Part shown: piece by piece, positions 31,103 to 41,832 of the stretch
Layout: each line of letters begins with the position of its first letter
Position numbering within the stretch: the stretch's first letter is position 1
Origin: Nemertoderma westbladi
Lineage: Eukaryota > Xenacoelomorpha > Nemertodermatida > Nemertodermatidae
Assembly: GCA_032718475.1 (NCBI GenBank)
Contig: JAUCBJ010007179.1
Coordinates: 1-64,000, forward strand
Reading direction: 5' to 3'
Length of the DNA stretch: 64,000 nucleotides
Translations under genes and position numbers: made by a program
The notes under the pieces: generated by a model
Seen by the model: only the letters and a program-made list of their open reading frames with translations
Told to the model about the DNA's origin: nothing
Database searches by the model: none

Positions 31103-34100
31103 TTAAATAATTATTTTCCGTGGGAAGGGCGTCTCGCCCTCATTCCCACCCCCCTCAGTCCAAAACATTGGACGACTAAAAACTCTCAGGTGCCCCTTCT
31201 TCCAGTAGGCACTCTCCCACTGCCCTCCTATACGTCCTCTAACTCTTCGCCACACTCTCTTCGATACTACCTCTGCTGGCCTCCCCCTTCGTATGTGCGC
31301 TGGCATTAAAGGCCTCGACGACCCCCGCTCGTACCTCGGTATACACGACGTCCGCCCATGTAATGCCCCCTCGCACCGTGCCAGTCCTGCGTGCGTATGC
31401 AACACGCCTCCTTCTACTTTCCCGGCTCCTTTATGTTTGCTCATGGGCTTCTCTGCCCCTGGTCTAGTCCTTTCACATCCTCTCCCTTTCCAACACTCTC
31501 CGGATCTGTGTCCTTTTACCACACATCGATGACATAGTCCGTTTGCGTCTGTGTAGGCTACACGATCTCGTTTGGGCAACGCTTGCCAGTACTTACAACT
31601 CCTGGTCTTATGGGTTCCGTCCCGATGTAATTGACATTCGAATCCTGGATTATAGCGTTTCCTGTATAGTCCTTCACGTATCGCGCCTAGGTTTATATGT
31701 ACCGATTTAGTGTTTTGGTTGTCTAGACTCGGCCTACTGGGTATATTGGGATTGTGTTTATTTTTGGTGTTATTTTCTTTCTGTCCCTGCCACGGTGTGG
31801 CCCTGCTACCAGCTAACTGTGGACTAGCAGTCCCCTGTATGGCCGCGTGTGGTAGCGACTGTCCGCACGACCTGTTCTCGTCCAAGGGGTTCGATGTTCT
31901 TGCTCCTATTGGGGTATATTGTCGATATTGTGATGGGGGAATGTCACCCTGCCCCCCCCCCCCCCCCCGGCCGGTATGTTTGGTACTGGGGTTGATGTTA
32001 ATATATTGGGGCCCATACATCTATCTCCAATAACTCTCCCCTCCCCTGGATATATGTTATGTCCCTGTGTATTATAGTCATGCTGCTGTACCGATATAGG
32101 CCTACCCACTTCTTGCCTACCTACCGGTATGTACTCCGCGGCTTCCGGGTTTAATCCCGTCGTTCGCGCTACCCTATCGCCTATTCTATCTCTCCCAGCA
32201 TGGCCTATAATAGTATGTGCAGTAAGGCCTACAGTATGTCCTGCAGTCTGCATGTGCCCTTTCGAACCGAAGTTTATTCTTCTCGAATCTCGAATCTCCC
32301 CGCGACTACCGCACTCTCGATCGGCAGCTATATCCCGTCGGGAAGCTTCTCTTCGATCCCCTCTCCTGTTCTCGACTTTGCATTGGTACGTCCTGTACCC
32401 CTCTCTTGGCGTGCGGTGCGTTTCTCCGGGGCGACGGCAATCTCCCGAAGTTCGACCCCACTGACTCCCTAACTCCATCTCTACTATCGACGGTCCGCTA
32501 TCCGTCCTCGCACTCCTATCGTTCGTGGCGACACTTTTTCTACTATCTCCTCTTCTTCTCTTTTCAGTGCAGTATTCCGGCTCGTGAGATCTCTCGTCGA
32601 CCTCCCGGTTAAACTCCACTGTTCTTCTTCCCTCTTCTAATCGGGCTCGACGCTTCGTCTGCCCTCTCGCGACGTCAACCTGCCTCTCTCTGCTCGATCG
32701 CACGCCGCTGGGGATACTCGCAATCCCCCTATTACTCTCCGTCGCCGGGTGTTGCGGTTTACCTAGCTCGGCCCGCGCATTATCCGCCGACGCCTGTGGG
32801 ACACTCTCTGCCCCCCCCCCCCCTCTCTCTACTAATCTCTCGCGGTGGGGTGCCCGTAGCCCCCCCCCCCCCCACCCGCCACTTCTAACTTCACTATCTC
32901 TTACTACACCTTCTGCGTCCCTCTTGTGGGACATTCTCTCCCCCCCTTCTCTCGCCACTAATCTTCTCGTGGTGGGGCGTCCGTAGCCCCCCCCCCCCCC
33001 CCCCACTCGCCACTTCTAACTTCACTACCTCTTACTACACTCCTACACCCCTCTTGTGGGGCATTCTCTGCCCCCCCTCTCTCGCCACTAATCTTATGTG
33101 GTGGGGCGCCAGTAGCCCCCCCCCCCCCCCACTCGCCACATCTAACTTCACTATCTCTTACTTCGTCTCTACACCCCTCTCTAGTCGACGCACTGTCTCT
33201 ACTACGGCTGGGTCTATTCACCCCCGCCTCTCTCTCTACTACTGCGTGGCCTACCAGGCCCACCTCGGGTTGGCTCAACCCCGCTACCTCCTGCCTACCA
33301 ACTACGTGGCCTACCAGGCCGCCGTCGGGTTGGCTCAACCCCGCCACTTCCTGCCTACTAACTACGTGGCCTACCAGGCCCCCGTCTGCCGGGCTATGCA
33401 CGTCTGACACGTTCATATTAATAGCACCATTCCCAATATTATTTGTTAAATCAATTAAATTATTAGAATTTGAAACGGGATTATTATTTAAATTATTTAA
33501 ATTAGAATTATTATTATTTTCAAAATTTAAATTATTATTCGAATTATTTGAATTATTCTGAATATTTGAATTAATATTATTATTTGAATTTAAATTTAAA
33601 TTACCGGGTAAAATATTTCCTGTAATAAAGGGATTAGGGTTATTTACTACGGTACTATTAATATTAACTATTTCTAACGTACTACTACTACCCCCCCCCC
33701 CCCCCCCGCCCGTACGGCTACACCAGTTCTGGTTCTCTCGCCCGGTGTATGTAAGTGGGGTCTCACTCTCTGATAGTTCCAACCGCGCCAGTTCTAGTCG
33801 GCGCTGATTCAGTTTGGCTTGATATTGCGTAAGCCCTCTTAGTCTGGGCACGCAAATCATCCCGCACGCGCTTACTCTCTATCTCTCTCTCTCGTATACT
33901 CTGCTCGGCCAACTCTGCCTTTCTCGCAATCGTCTCATACCACCTCGCCGGCTCGCTCTCTACTCTCATCTCCCGCTCTCTACACTCCTCGGCTCTCTCT
34001 CTACACTCCTCGGCTTTCTCTCTATACTCCCTCGCCAACTCTCCTAACCTCTCTGAAAATGCGGTTTCCTCTCTCAATTGTCTCTCTAACTCATTCTGCT

Positions 34101-34927
34101 CATTCGCCACCATTTCTAATTTATACGTCAGAATCTCCCGCACCCTTCTTTCTTTTGCGGAGGATGTAGCAGACTTATCGGTTGCGACGGACTCCCGTCG
34201 CCCCTCCGTCCCACCAACTTTCCCCCGCCTCCCGGAACTTCCTCCGACCGACGAGACCGAATCCTCGGAGTTAACCTCGGATTCGCCCTCCTGCGGTCTC
34301 CTCCAACCCACTAATTTTACTCCCCGGGCATCGACTAAGTATGGCCCTATGTACACTACACTAGGCTGCATACCCCTACACTCCCATAGTTCAATCAGTT
34401 CGCTGGCAACTCCCTCTCGCTCTCTCCTCGGCTAGTTCTCTCTGCCCAAAACGCATTAGGTAATCAAAGTGTCTGTTCGACTCACCTAGTCGTTTCCTCA
34501 ATCTCACCTCGTCTATCTTCGCCCCTCCTTTGGCCTCTCTCAGTTGCTTCCGGGTCGCGAGGTAGGCTCGTCGGAGCCAGTCGCCGACTCCGACGTCCTC
34601 GTTGCCGACATCTCCTCTATCCTTCCGTGTCCGGCGTCGTACCGTCGGCCCCACCATCGCCGTTCCGGTGGACCGTCCGTCGTCCTCGGCCTGTGGCTGG
34701 CCGGCGACATCGGTACGTCGACCCTCGCTCCGCGTCGACTCGTCTTTCTCTTCTCCCGACTCGTCTCTCCTTTCTCGTTGTAGACGGCCCCCCTTCTCTT
34801 GGATTGCCGGATCGTCTGTAGTCGATGGATCCGGCGTCGTGGGTCGATACCGTCTCGCCGTGGCCTCGCGGATCGTTAGGTTGTCGTCCGGGGTCCGCGG
34901 CGGTGTCGTCTTCTCCTCTTGACTCAT
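31103..34927 (-). pseudogene. Gag-like protein of the LTR element, split in five frames
   Basis: The likely start is the ATG at 34927 (MSQEEKTTPPRTPDDN). The frame shifts after 34391, near 33845, in the G-run at 32987..33004 and in the G-run at 31955..31970, so five overlapping frames cover one long protein of about 1250 residues. In order they show charged coiled-coil stretches (ELERQLREETAFSERL, EKAEECRERAEECRE), an Asn-rich segment, repeated GGLVGHVV-RQEVAGLSQP and EVRSGEWGGGG units, and near the C-terminus Cys/His knuckles (CQLHRDGTHKTRSC, CHRCVVKGHRSGEC). Knuckle spacing resembles BEL/Pao gag. No enzyme domain follows. Confidence 0.75.
32805..33410. repeat. Internal tandem repeats in the gag-like region
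   Basis: A unit of about 128 bp containing a G/C homopolymer of 10 to 18 bases occurs about four times (32805..33215). It is followed by three units of about 60 bp with CTACGTGGCCTACCAGGCC (33240..33400). Both encode the repeated Gly-rich and Val-Gly-His peptides of the gag-like protein. Confidence 0.85.
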
Positions 34928-34983
34928 CTTTATACTGGCTGGCAGTCGCAGTCTCGATAGTAGGCCCTGGGTAACTTTGTAAC

Positions 34984-35517
34984 TGTGACGGGATCGATGG
35001 ATCCCGATTTATCCAGTTTGGGTTTATATACGCGTCCCCGCCGTGTGAGTGAAAAGGGTTGTTGTAAGTCCTTCTGATATTGCTGATACAGTGATGCGGT
35101 TGATAGTATAATATATACAGAGATAGCACCAGATAATAGAATAGTTGTATAAGTATACTGATGACGGCGGCGACGGTTACAAAGTGTTACCGTCGTGCCC
35201 TAGCTAATCGAACGACTGAGTAAACTGAATAACTGATTGCTGTCAACTGGTTATATTGCACGGGTTGGCCTTGTTACTGTACCTAGCCGGTGCCTCCCTC
35301 CCATTGGCTAATATCCCTGTTGGCGCCCTTTGGAGTGTTTCCCTTCACTCCTGCTATTCTCTCTCGGTCAGGGGGGTGGCCCCTGACCCTTATTGTGTGT
35401 TTCACCTTCCCACTTTGTTGGGGTGACACGAGGTTGATATTGGTAATCAACCTCGTGCTCCAAATATTGCTAAACGGCTTACTTTGTGGGGTGTTAGCGG
35501 AATTGAATAAGCTAACA
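34984..35517 (-). repeat. 5' LTR of the gag-only element
   Basis: The 534-bp partner of the 29146..29679 repeat. The sequence just inside it (GTTACAAAGTTACCC on the minus strand) should hold the primer-binding site, but it does not start with TGG, so I cannot name the primer tRNA. Confidence 0.95.
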
Positions 35518-37480
35518 GACCACCAACCTTACACAAATTGGTCTTTGATAATTTTTTTTTACTTTGAACAAAAACTGGCATTCTGAATTTATCGCTTGGT
35601 CTTGCCACACCCAGGAAAAACCCAGACTGTTTATGAGGTCCCTTGTAAGTGACACCCAGTTAACCACTGAGTTGTCGTTCAGTACATCCTGATAAAGAAG
35701 ATTGTACGTTTGTTTTAGTAACCGGTTATCTGGCAACTTTATTATGCGCGTCCAAAATTTTACAATGTAAAATTTTCGACGCAAGGCTAAAGGTACCGCG
35801 CCACTTTCCCCGTATACCATAAAATTTGGTGTACTGCGCTGTATTCCTAAAACCCTTTTAATGAATCCAAAATGGACACGTTCGGCAGCCGGTGCCATGT
35901 GAAAGCCCCACACCTCTGATCCGTACATAAGTATAGGTAATATTAAACATTCGAATAGTCTGTATCGCAATTCGAATGTAACATTTGGGAAACAGTTAAG
36001 GCGCCTAAAAAGTGAAAACAGTGCTTTCTGCGCCTTTTCGGCAAGCACCTTTTCGGCAGTTGAGAATTTCCCTGTGGTGGTAAAAGCAATTCCCAAGTAA
36101 GTATACTGGGACACCACCTCGACTACCTTTGATTTATAGAACCATTTATTCCTTAGGGTGCCCCCTTTTCTAAACACTATAATCTTTGTCTTTGCCAAAT
36201 TTACCTCGAGAGACCAGTAATCCGCAAACGAACCCAATGTGTGCAAAGATGTCTGCAGTTTTGTTGCGCTATTTGCCATGCGAATGACATGTAGACCCTC
36301 AAACCCAACAGCTGCCAATTCCGCCTCCAAGTCGTTCAAGAATAGAGAGAAGAGAAGGGGGGATAAAGCATCCCCTTGCATTACCCCTACAAAGTATATC
36401 GAACTGATCGGAATAATTACTGTTCCACCTAACCCGAGCCTTAGCTGCGCTATAAATGCTCTTTACGATTCCGAAGATTTTTCCTCCAAAGCCTAAACTA
36501 CCAAGTTTTATCCAAAGGGCCTTGTGGTTAACGCTATCGAACACACGACGAAAGTCAACCAAAGCGCAGTATAATTTATTCCCAGATTGTTTTGTGAAGT
36601 GGGAAATAAGACGATGGAGAATAAGAATGTGATCAGTCGCTCCGTAACCTGTTCTGAACCCACCTTGGGCTTCCGATCTAGCACCTGTGCAATCGGCCCA
36701 CCATGTCAGTCTTGCGTTTATAATTCCTGTGAAAAGTTTACCAACACAACTCAGAAGCGAAATTCCTCGGTAATTACTCGAATCTAGTCTGTCTCCCTTG
36801 TTCTTATATATCGGGTTAATTAGTGCGGTCGCCCATGCCTCCGGAAAATATTCTACATAAAGCACTGCATTGAATAATACAGTCAAGGTGGGGGTTAACT
36901 GCTCTTAACCTTCCATTAATAATTCATTAATTAGTAAGTCTATACCTGCTGCCTTACCCCGCTTTAGTCTATGGATAGCTAATTTGACTTCCTCTTCAGT
37001 GAATGGTTGGGATATATATGATTCTAGAATGGATTTACTTTCTTGTACATTGATATTAACTCTAGGTGGTATTCCCACATCTTCAAAGTTGTTTGTATTG
37101 CTGCTATTTAAGTCACTGTAATATTTATAAAACTCTTCAACACTGGGGGATAACGTATTAGCGCTACCTTTACCACTGGCGTTTGCTAGTAGTTTCCAGA
37201 ATTTTTTTGTTTCGGAAACCCTAAATTTTTCAAGTAGCTGTGATTGGTCCTTTTTGTAACTAAAGCGTGCTTGCCTCAATGACTTCCGATACGTGTTGCG
37301 TGCAGAGGTCATTGCCCTATGAGATTCCTCGTTCCTAGTGCGCTTCCAGTTTGTCACGGCTGTTTGAAATAGACATCTGTTATTTCGACAATCGTCATTG
37401 TACCACGGGTGAGATACTCTAGATGAATCATTTGTAACGCTCAGTTTGTTAGCAGACGCAAAATATTTATAGATATAGAA
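35518..37480 (-). mobile_element. 5' part of the LINE cut by the LTR element
   Basis: Minus-strand frames at 36905..37357, 36299..36886 and 35512..36381 form the linker and RT of a non-LTR element. Visible are the linker SRVSHPWYNDD, RLKRGKAAGIDLL, QGGFRTGYGATDHILIL, the palm motif CALVDFRRVFDSVNH and QGDALSPLLFSLF. After GLHVIRMANS the text jumps to the helix that normally follows YADD, so the catalytic motif has been deleted. Near 37480 the element is 5' truncated. It continues at 29145 beyond the LTR insertion, and one frame change is needed (an A9 run lies near 35548). Confidence 0.88.
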
Positions 37481-38316
37481 GGTGTTGTGTATTTGGGTAA
37501 TACCCCAGTAATAGCAATTATATCAGGATTGCTATCACAAATTGAGACCTGAAGTTACAAGAGTTTATTGAGTACAGTAGGTTGTCCACATTAGTGTACA
37601 TGATATTTGAAATGCCCCAGAGGGATTGGTGGTGGGAATGGTGGTGATGGGTGGAAGATCAGTAGTAGAGGACAAAGAAGATGGTAGAGTGGGAGGATGG
37701 ATGTGGGTAGTAATGGTTGTTGGGGTAGCGGATGGTGTATGAACAGTGCAGATAGTAGATGAGGGCGTGGGAGCAGGTGTAATTGAAGGTACGAGAGTGA
37801 GTATAGTTTTGGAAGTAGACCTGGACATGGGCTCATTGGGCAGTATATGTGTAGAGAAAGTTAAGCTAGCAGCAAGTTCGTTGACACTGGTTTTGATATG
37901 GGTGGTGGTTGGCATAGGGATACAGTAGATGGTGATGTGGTAGATACTGGTTGGGATAGTCTGTCAACCTTATCAACCTCACCTCACCTGTGGACTGGAC
38001 ATGACAGATGGACGGCTTTGAAGCCATCGTCGCTGCCGCTCTTTAAAAGCTTTTTCCTTTTCAAACCTTGATAGATCCATAATACAAGTCTGTCTTGACA
38101 GATCCGTAATGTAATACATACAACAGTGCATAGTAGTATGTACGTACAGTAGTATTACCAGACTGATGTACTACAGTTAGTACAGTATTATGTATTACAT
38201 AACATACTACCTTCTGACACTGGACTGTCATACTGCCCTGCCACAGCCTTAAATAAATAATTGTCTCTTAATCGAACTGTCTATTTGTTTATCTTACTTG
38301 TCTGTAATATTTATTA
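37481..38316. other. Unassigned; Thr/Pro-rich minus-strand frame
   Basis: Between 37565 and 37915 the minus strand encodes a low-complexity Thr/Ser/Pro frame (TPAPTPSSTICTVHTPSATP) that starts with MPTTTHIKTSVNELAAS. It has no recognisable domain, and the composition follows from a GGTGGT/GATGG-rich tract, so coding is doubtful. The rest shows only AT-rich sequence and short GTACAGTA-type words. Confidence 0.4.
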
Positions 38317-38327
38317 TTAAGGCCTAA

Positions 38328-38573
38328 AAAAGGCAAAGCAAACAGTCGGCCGAAGCCGGAGGCGACCCGAAGGCTCCTCTTTCGATTGCTGCTACCCGAG
38401 GGTAGGGGTGGGCGCTACTCTGAGATTTGCGCTAGATTTGCTCCCTGTTATTTAACTGGTACTCATTTTATCGACCCCAGTGGATGAAAGGCTGAGTGGA
38501 CCCTGGCGGGGCTGAACCTACAATCAATAGATTGCAGGCCCGGCGCTCAACCAACTGAGCTACCCCGCCTTCC
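38328..38573 (-). mobile_element. tRNA-derived SINE with 11-bp target duplication
   Basis: The minus strand begins GGCGGGGTAGCTCAGTTGG (a perfect A box) and has GTAGGTTCAGCCCC as B box. It then runs through GTCGATAAAATGAGTACCAG and GCTTCGGCCGACTG and ends in a short pyrimidine tail. TTAAGGCCTAA flanks both sides (38317..38327 and 38574..38584). The 246-bp length, boxes and duplication make this a complete SINE copy. The tRNA part does not fold as a usable tRNA. Confidence 0.93.
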
Positions 38574-38599
38574 TTAAGGCCTAATTAATTAATTATTAT

Positions 38600-40551
38600 T
38601 ATTATTGTTAATTTCTTTCGTACATAACATATGGAAATATACTAATCATATGGTAGTACAGGAGCACAATAATTAAATTACCAACAAAAAAAAGGAAAAA
38701 TATATATAAGTAATATAAGGTAGGTAGAATCAGTCTGAGGGAGACATGCTCCAAAAGCATCTCAATTTCATTAATTGAAAACCCCGCTATTGCCAACTCG
38801 CGGTTTTTAACTCGGCATAATTCCCTGCACAAATCCACCCTCCAAACTGCTGAACTGCGTCGCTCGTAAGGGCGTACGGCAAATTTACACTAATTGATTT
38901 ATTGCATATAATAAAATAATATCGGAGAGGTTTCGGTATCGGAGAGGGATCGGACACTCATTGCATAATAAAAAAATATCGGAGAGGTTTCGGTATCGGA
39001 GAGGTTTCGGTATCGGAGAGGTTTCGGTATCGGAGAGGTTTCGGTATCGGAGAGGTTTCGGTATCGGAGAGGTTTCGGTATCGGAGAGGTTTCGGTATCG
39101 GAGAGGTTTCAGTATCGGAGAGGTTTCGGTATCGGAGAGGTTTCGGTATCGGAGAGGGATCGGACACTCATTGCATAATAAAAAAATATCGGAGAGGTTT
39201 CGGTATCGGAGAGGTTTCGGTATCGGAGAGGTTTCGGTATAGGAGAGGTTTCGGTATCGGAGAGGTTTCGGTATCGGAGAGGTTTCGGTATCAGAGAGGT
39301 TTCGGTATCGGAGAGGTTTCGGTATCGGAGAGGTTTCGGTATCGGAGAGGTTTCGGTATCGGAGAGGTTTCGGTATCGGAGAGGTTTCGGTATCTGAGAG
39401 GTTTCGGTATCGGAGAGGTTTCGGTATCGGAGAGGGATCGGAGACTCATTGCATATATATGGTTTCGGTATCGGAGAGGTTTCGGTATCGGAGAGGGATC
39501 GGATACTCATTGCATATACGCCTAATATTTAACCCACTACGACTCCGGCAATCATTCCACACTAATCTGGACAAAAATCTGACACATCGCTTGTTAGACG
39601 CTAACACCGTTGTCGAAAAGTTAACTAGTTGTTTCTTAATCATAAATTTATGATGCTCAAAGTTTACCAGTCCTTCAACAATGAACCGATGGGCATTATA
39701 TGGTAATGCCCATACAATTCTAATGTTGTTGTCCTCTGCACTATAAACTCGCTTACAACCTTCAGAATATATATCCCAAACCGGACAACCATAAAAATGT
39801 GTACAATATACACGTTGCAGATATGATAAAATATGTGGCGACGCAAAATTAAATTCCTGACGTAAATTTGATAATTTACAGTACCAATAAATGCACCTCT
39901 TTTCCTTTGAGTATCACGTAATAAATTGCATTTGTAACCGAGCAAAATACCTAAATGCATAGCCTCCTGAACCCACGTAGTGAAATGCCGTCTACAACAA
40001 TTTCAGCTCTAGGTGGGTTCCATACAAAATTAAACGGAATACACTTAGATTATTACACAACTTCGGGTTGCGCAATCAACACTTAATTTAAACTTAAATT
40101 CAGTAAAAAAATCTACACAGATATCGATCATATATTGTAAACCAAAAACTGATGGAAATAATAATAACACATCGTCTGCGTATGCTAGACAACCAAAATA
40201 TATATTACCAATAGAGCACCCTACACAAGATATACGTAATCGATTTATTAGAATATTTACAACTACACAAAATAATATTGGTGAGACCACCGACCCTTGC
40301 CTAACACCGTTCGATATTGAAAATGTATCTGAATTATTATTATTCCATCGCACATGACACGATTGATTAACATACTGTATATGTATAATAAGCACCGCAA
40401 AAAAAAACACAAAACCCTTTTTTAGTAGTTCTAAAAAACAATTTCTTCCAATTAACTAGGTCGAAGGCCTTTGTGAAATCCAACAAACAACCGAAAACAG
40501 GAGTGTTATTGCGTTTGTAGTAACCAATTACCTCAGTGGCCGTCCAAGTAC
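38600..40551 (-). mobile_element. LINE fragment interrupted by a 17-bp minisatellite
   Basis: The minus strand carries an RT segment at 40045..40410 with VRQGSVVSPILF and an intact LAYADDVLLL. Downstream pieces at about 39664..39960 and 39530..39640 read like the LINE C-terminal region (IRIVWALPYNAHRF, LVNFSTTVLASNKRCVRFL). After the minisatellite, 38608..38900 reads DLCRELCRVKNRELAI, AGFSINEIEMLLEHVSL, the usual end of such ORFs. The 5' part is cut at 40551 by the border of the BEL/Pao element. Several frame breaks make it dead. Confidence 0.82.
38926..39515. repeat. 17-bp minisatellite inside a LINE
   Basis: About 30 units of TATCGGAGAGGTTTCGG are interrupted four times by GGGATCGGACACTCATTGCATA-type segments. 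Because 17 is not a multiple of three and the unit lacks stops, long frames run through on both strands, each with a 17-residue period. They are not genes. Both borders contain TTGCATATA, so the array probably grew from a short duplication within the LINE. Confidence 0.95.
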
Positions 40552-41832
40552 ACTATTTGGAAGAGACGGTAACAATACCTGCAATATCCTACTGTAAAGT
40601 TTGTGAATCAAATCATAAATCCGACCTTCTCACCAAAACAGTAAACTCTAAGTAAGCAAATATATTGCAGTATTGATCTCTTATAACCGGTGAGGCAGAA
40701 AACAGTCTACGAGCAGACAAACTTCGATAAAACAAAATCCCGCGCAGCGAATCCTAAAATCAGGCTGACTCACTGACGGACTAAGGGGCTCGTATACTTT
40801 GCCGCGGTGTGATTTATATGGTTGGGCAAAGGGACGCTAGCTAGGTACAGGCAGAGATTTGGAGATATCTAACTAGCGGGCAAAGCACAGTACGGACAAA
40901 GTTAATTTTATATATTTTGAGGTGTAAATAATTTCTAACGCACGTGTGTTAATTTTGAACGGTCAAAAACAGTTTTGCTCCTTCACATATATAATTACTG
41001 GGTACGGTGTGCATTTTACGAATATTCTAATTTTGCAACTTGTAGGTCCAATACTCACGAATGATAAGGTTCCTTCCCCTCTTGCGTATTTCCAGGACTC
41101 AAATTCAGGCATAGGGTTAATGCTACGCCCAGAATTCGGCAATTTTAGGTACCAGGTCCCTGATACTAAGAAGAGATGTGTTAGTTTACTACTGTAGGCG
41201 TACAGTTACTAATAGCTATCCTGGCTCCTATCTAGAATTTTAGTCACCCAGGTAGTCCGGGTAACTTCCTATTAGGGCGTTGGCGGGGACACGATAGATG
41301 TTAGTATATCCCTAATAGCCTCGATTTATTTGCGCCTAGCTGTAAACTGCCCTACCGCCTGAACGGTACAATCCCAATTCAGGTGAAAACACAGCAACCC
41401 CCCTAGCCTACAAGTTCTAATGCAATGGACACTGTCGTACTACAAATAGTCGCACACACACCTGTACTTAGCAAGGGTTAGGCGTACAGTTTGCTGCACC
41501 CTACCAATTTGTATGCTTCGTACCGGTGTGCCTACGTCCTATCTGCGTACTAGTATCTGCCTGCTCTCCCCCTCCGTAGGAATGTGAAGGTCTACTGTGG
41601 TTTTTCCTGGATTAAGACAGTACAGTCCCTAAGATCTAATTTTAGGCTCACAGCGTGTCACTACTTCTACCTTTTGATCTTTTGGTCTTATACTTAGGTA
41701 GCAAGGCGTCGAACGCTGTCTAACCTTTCAGGCGATGGGCGAATAACTCAAGATGGTATTGCGGGTTGTCTCTTGTCTACATTCCCGTGATGTTCCCGTT
41801 CATTGCTGCGGCCCGATCTCTAGCCGGCCATC
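40552..41832 (-). repeat. 3' LTR of the BEL/Pao element
   Basis: 1281 bp, virtually identical to 52645..53925. In element orientation it starts near GATGGCCGGCTAGAG and ends near CTTCCAAATAGT. The borders do not show a clear TG..CA. Short frames inside (for example near 40946) occur in both LTRs but have no protein character. Confidence 0.93.

Larger units (their letters stand above)
29146..35517 (-). mobile_element. Complete gag-only LTR retrotransposon, minus orientation
   Basis: Two 534-bp direct repeats (29146..29679 and 34984..35517) flank the element. In its own orientation each runs TGTTAGC ... GTCACA. GACCA is duplicated at 29141..29145 and 35518..35522, so the borders are exact. A purine tract GGGGGGGAG precedes the 3' LTR (29680..29688). 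Inside are gag-like frames only; no protease, RT or integrase is seen. It is thus a non-autonomous derivative that needs enzymes in trans. The zinc-knuckle spacing and the 5-bp duplication fit BEL/Pao, but that is inference. The LTRs differ at about nine positions. Confidence 0.93.

Noticed and set aside
31293-34922. Several plus-strand frames opposite the gag-like region
   Set aside because: They mirror the GC-rich, repeat-bearing gag frames. The LTR orientation, the polypurine tract and the zinc knuckles all favour the minus strand.
38498-38570. tRNA gene on the minus strand
   Set aside because: The A and B boxes are good, but the arms do not fold correctly and the unit is flanked by an 11-bp target duplication with a SINE body, so it is a SINE head.
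38958-39653. Long frames with 17-residue repeats on both strands
   Set aside because: A 17-bp unit without stop codons keeps several frames open at once. The frames have no independent start or domain.
40946-41197. 83-codon frame in the BEL/Pao LTR, repeated at 53039..53290
   Set aside because: It is present twice only because the LTR is duplicated, and it has no protein features. LTRs are normally non-coding.
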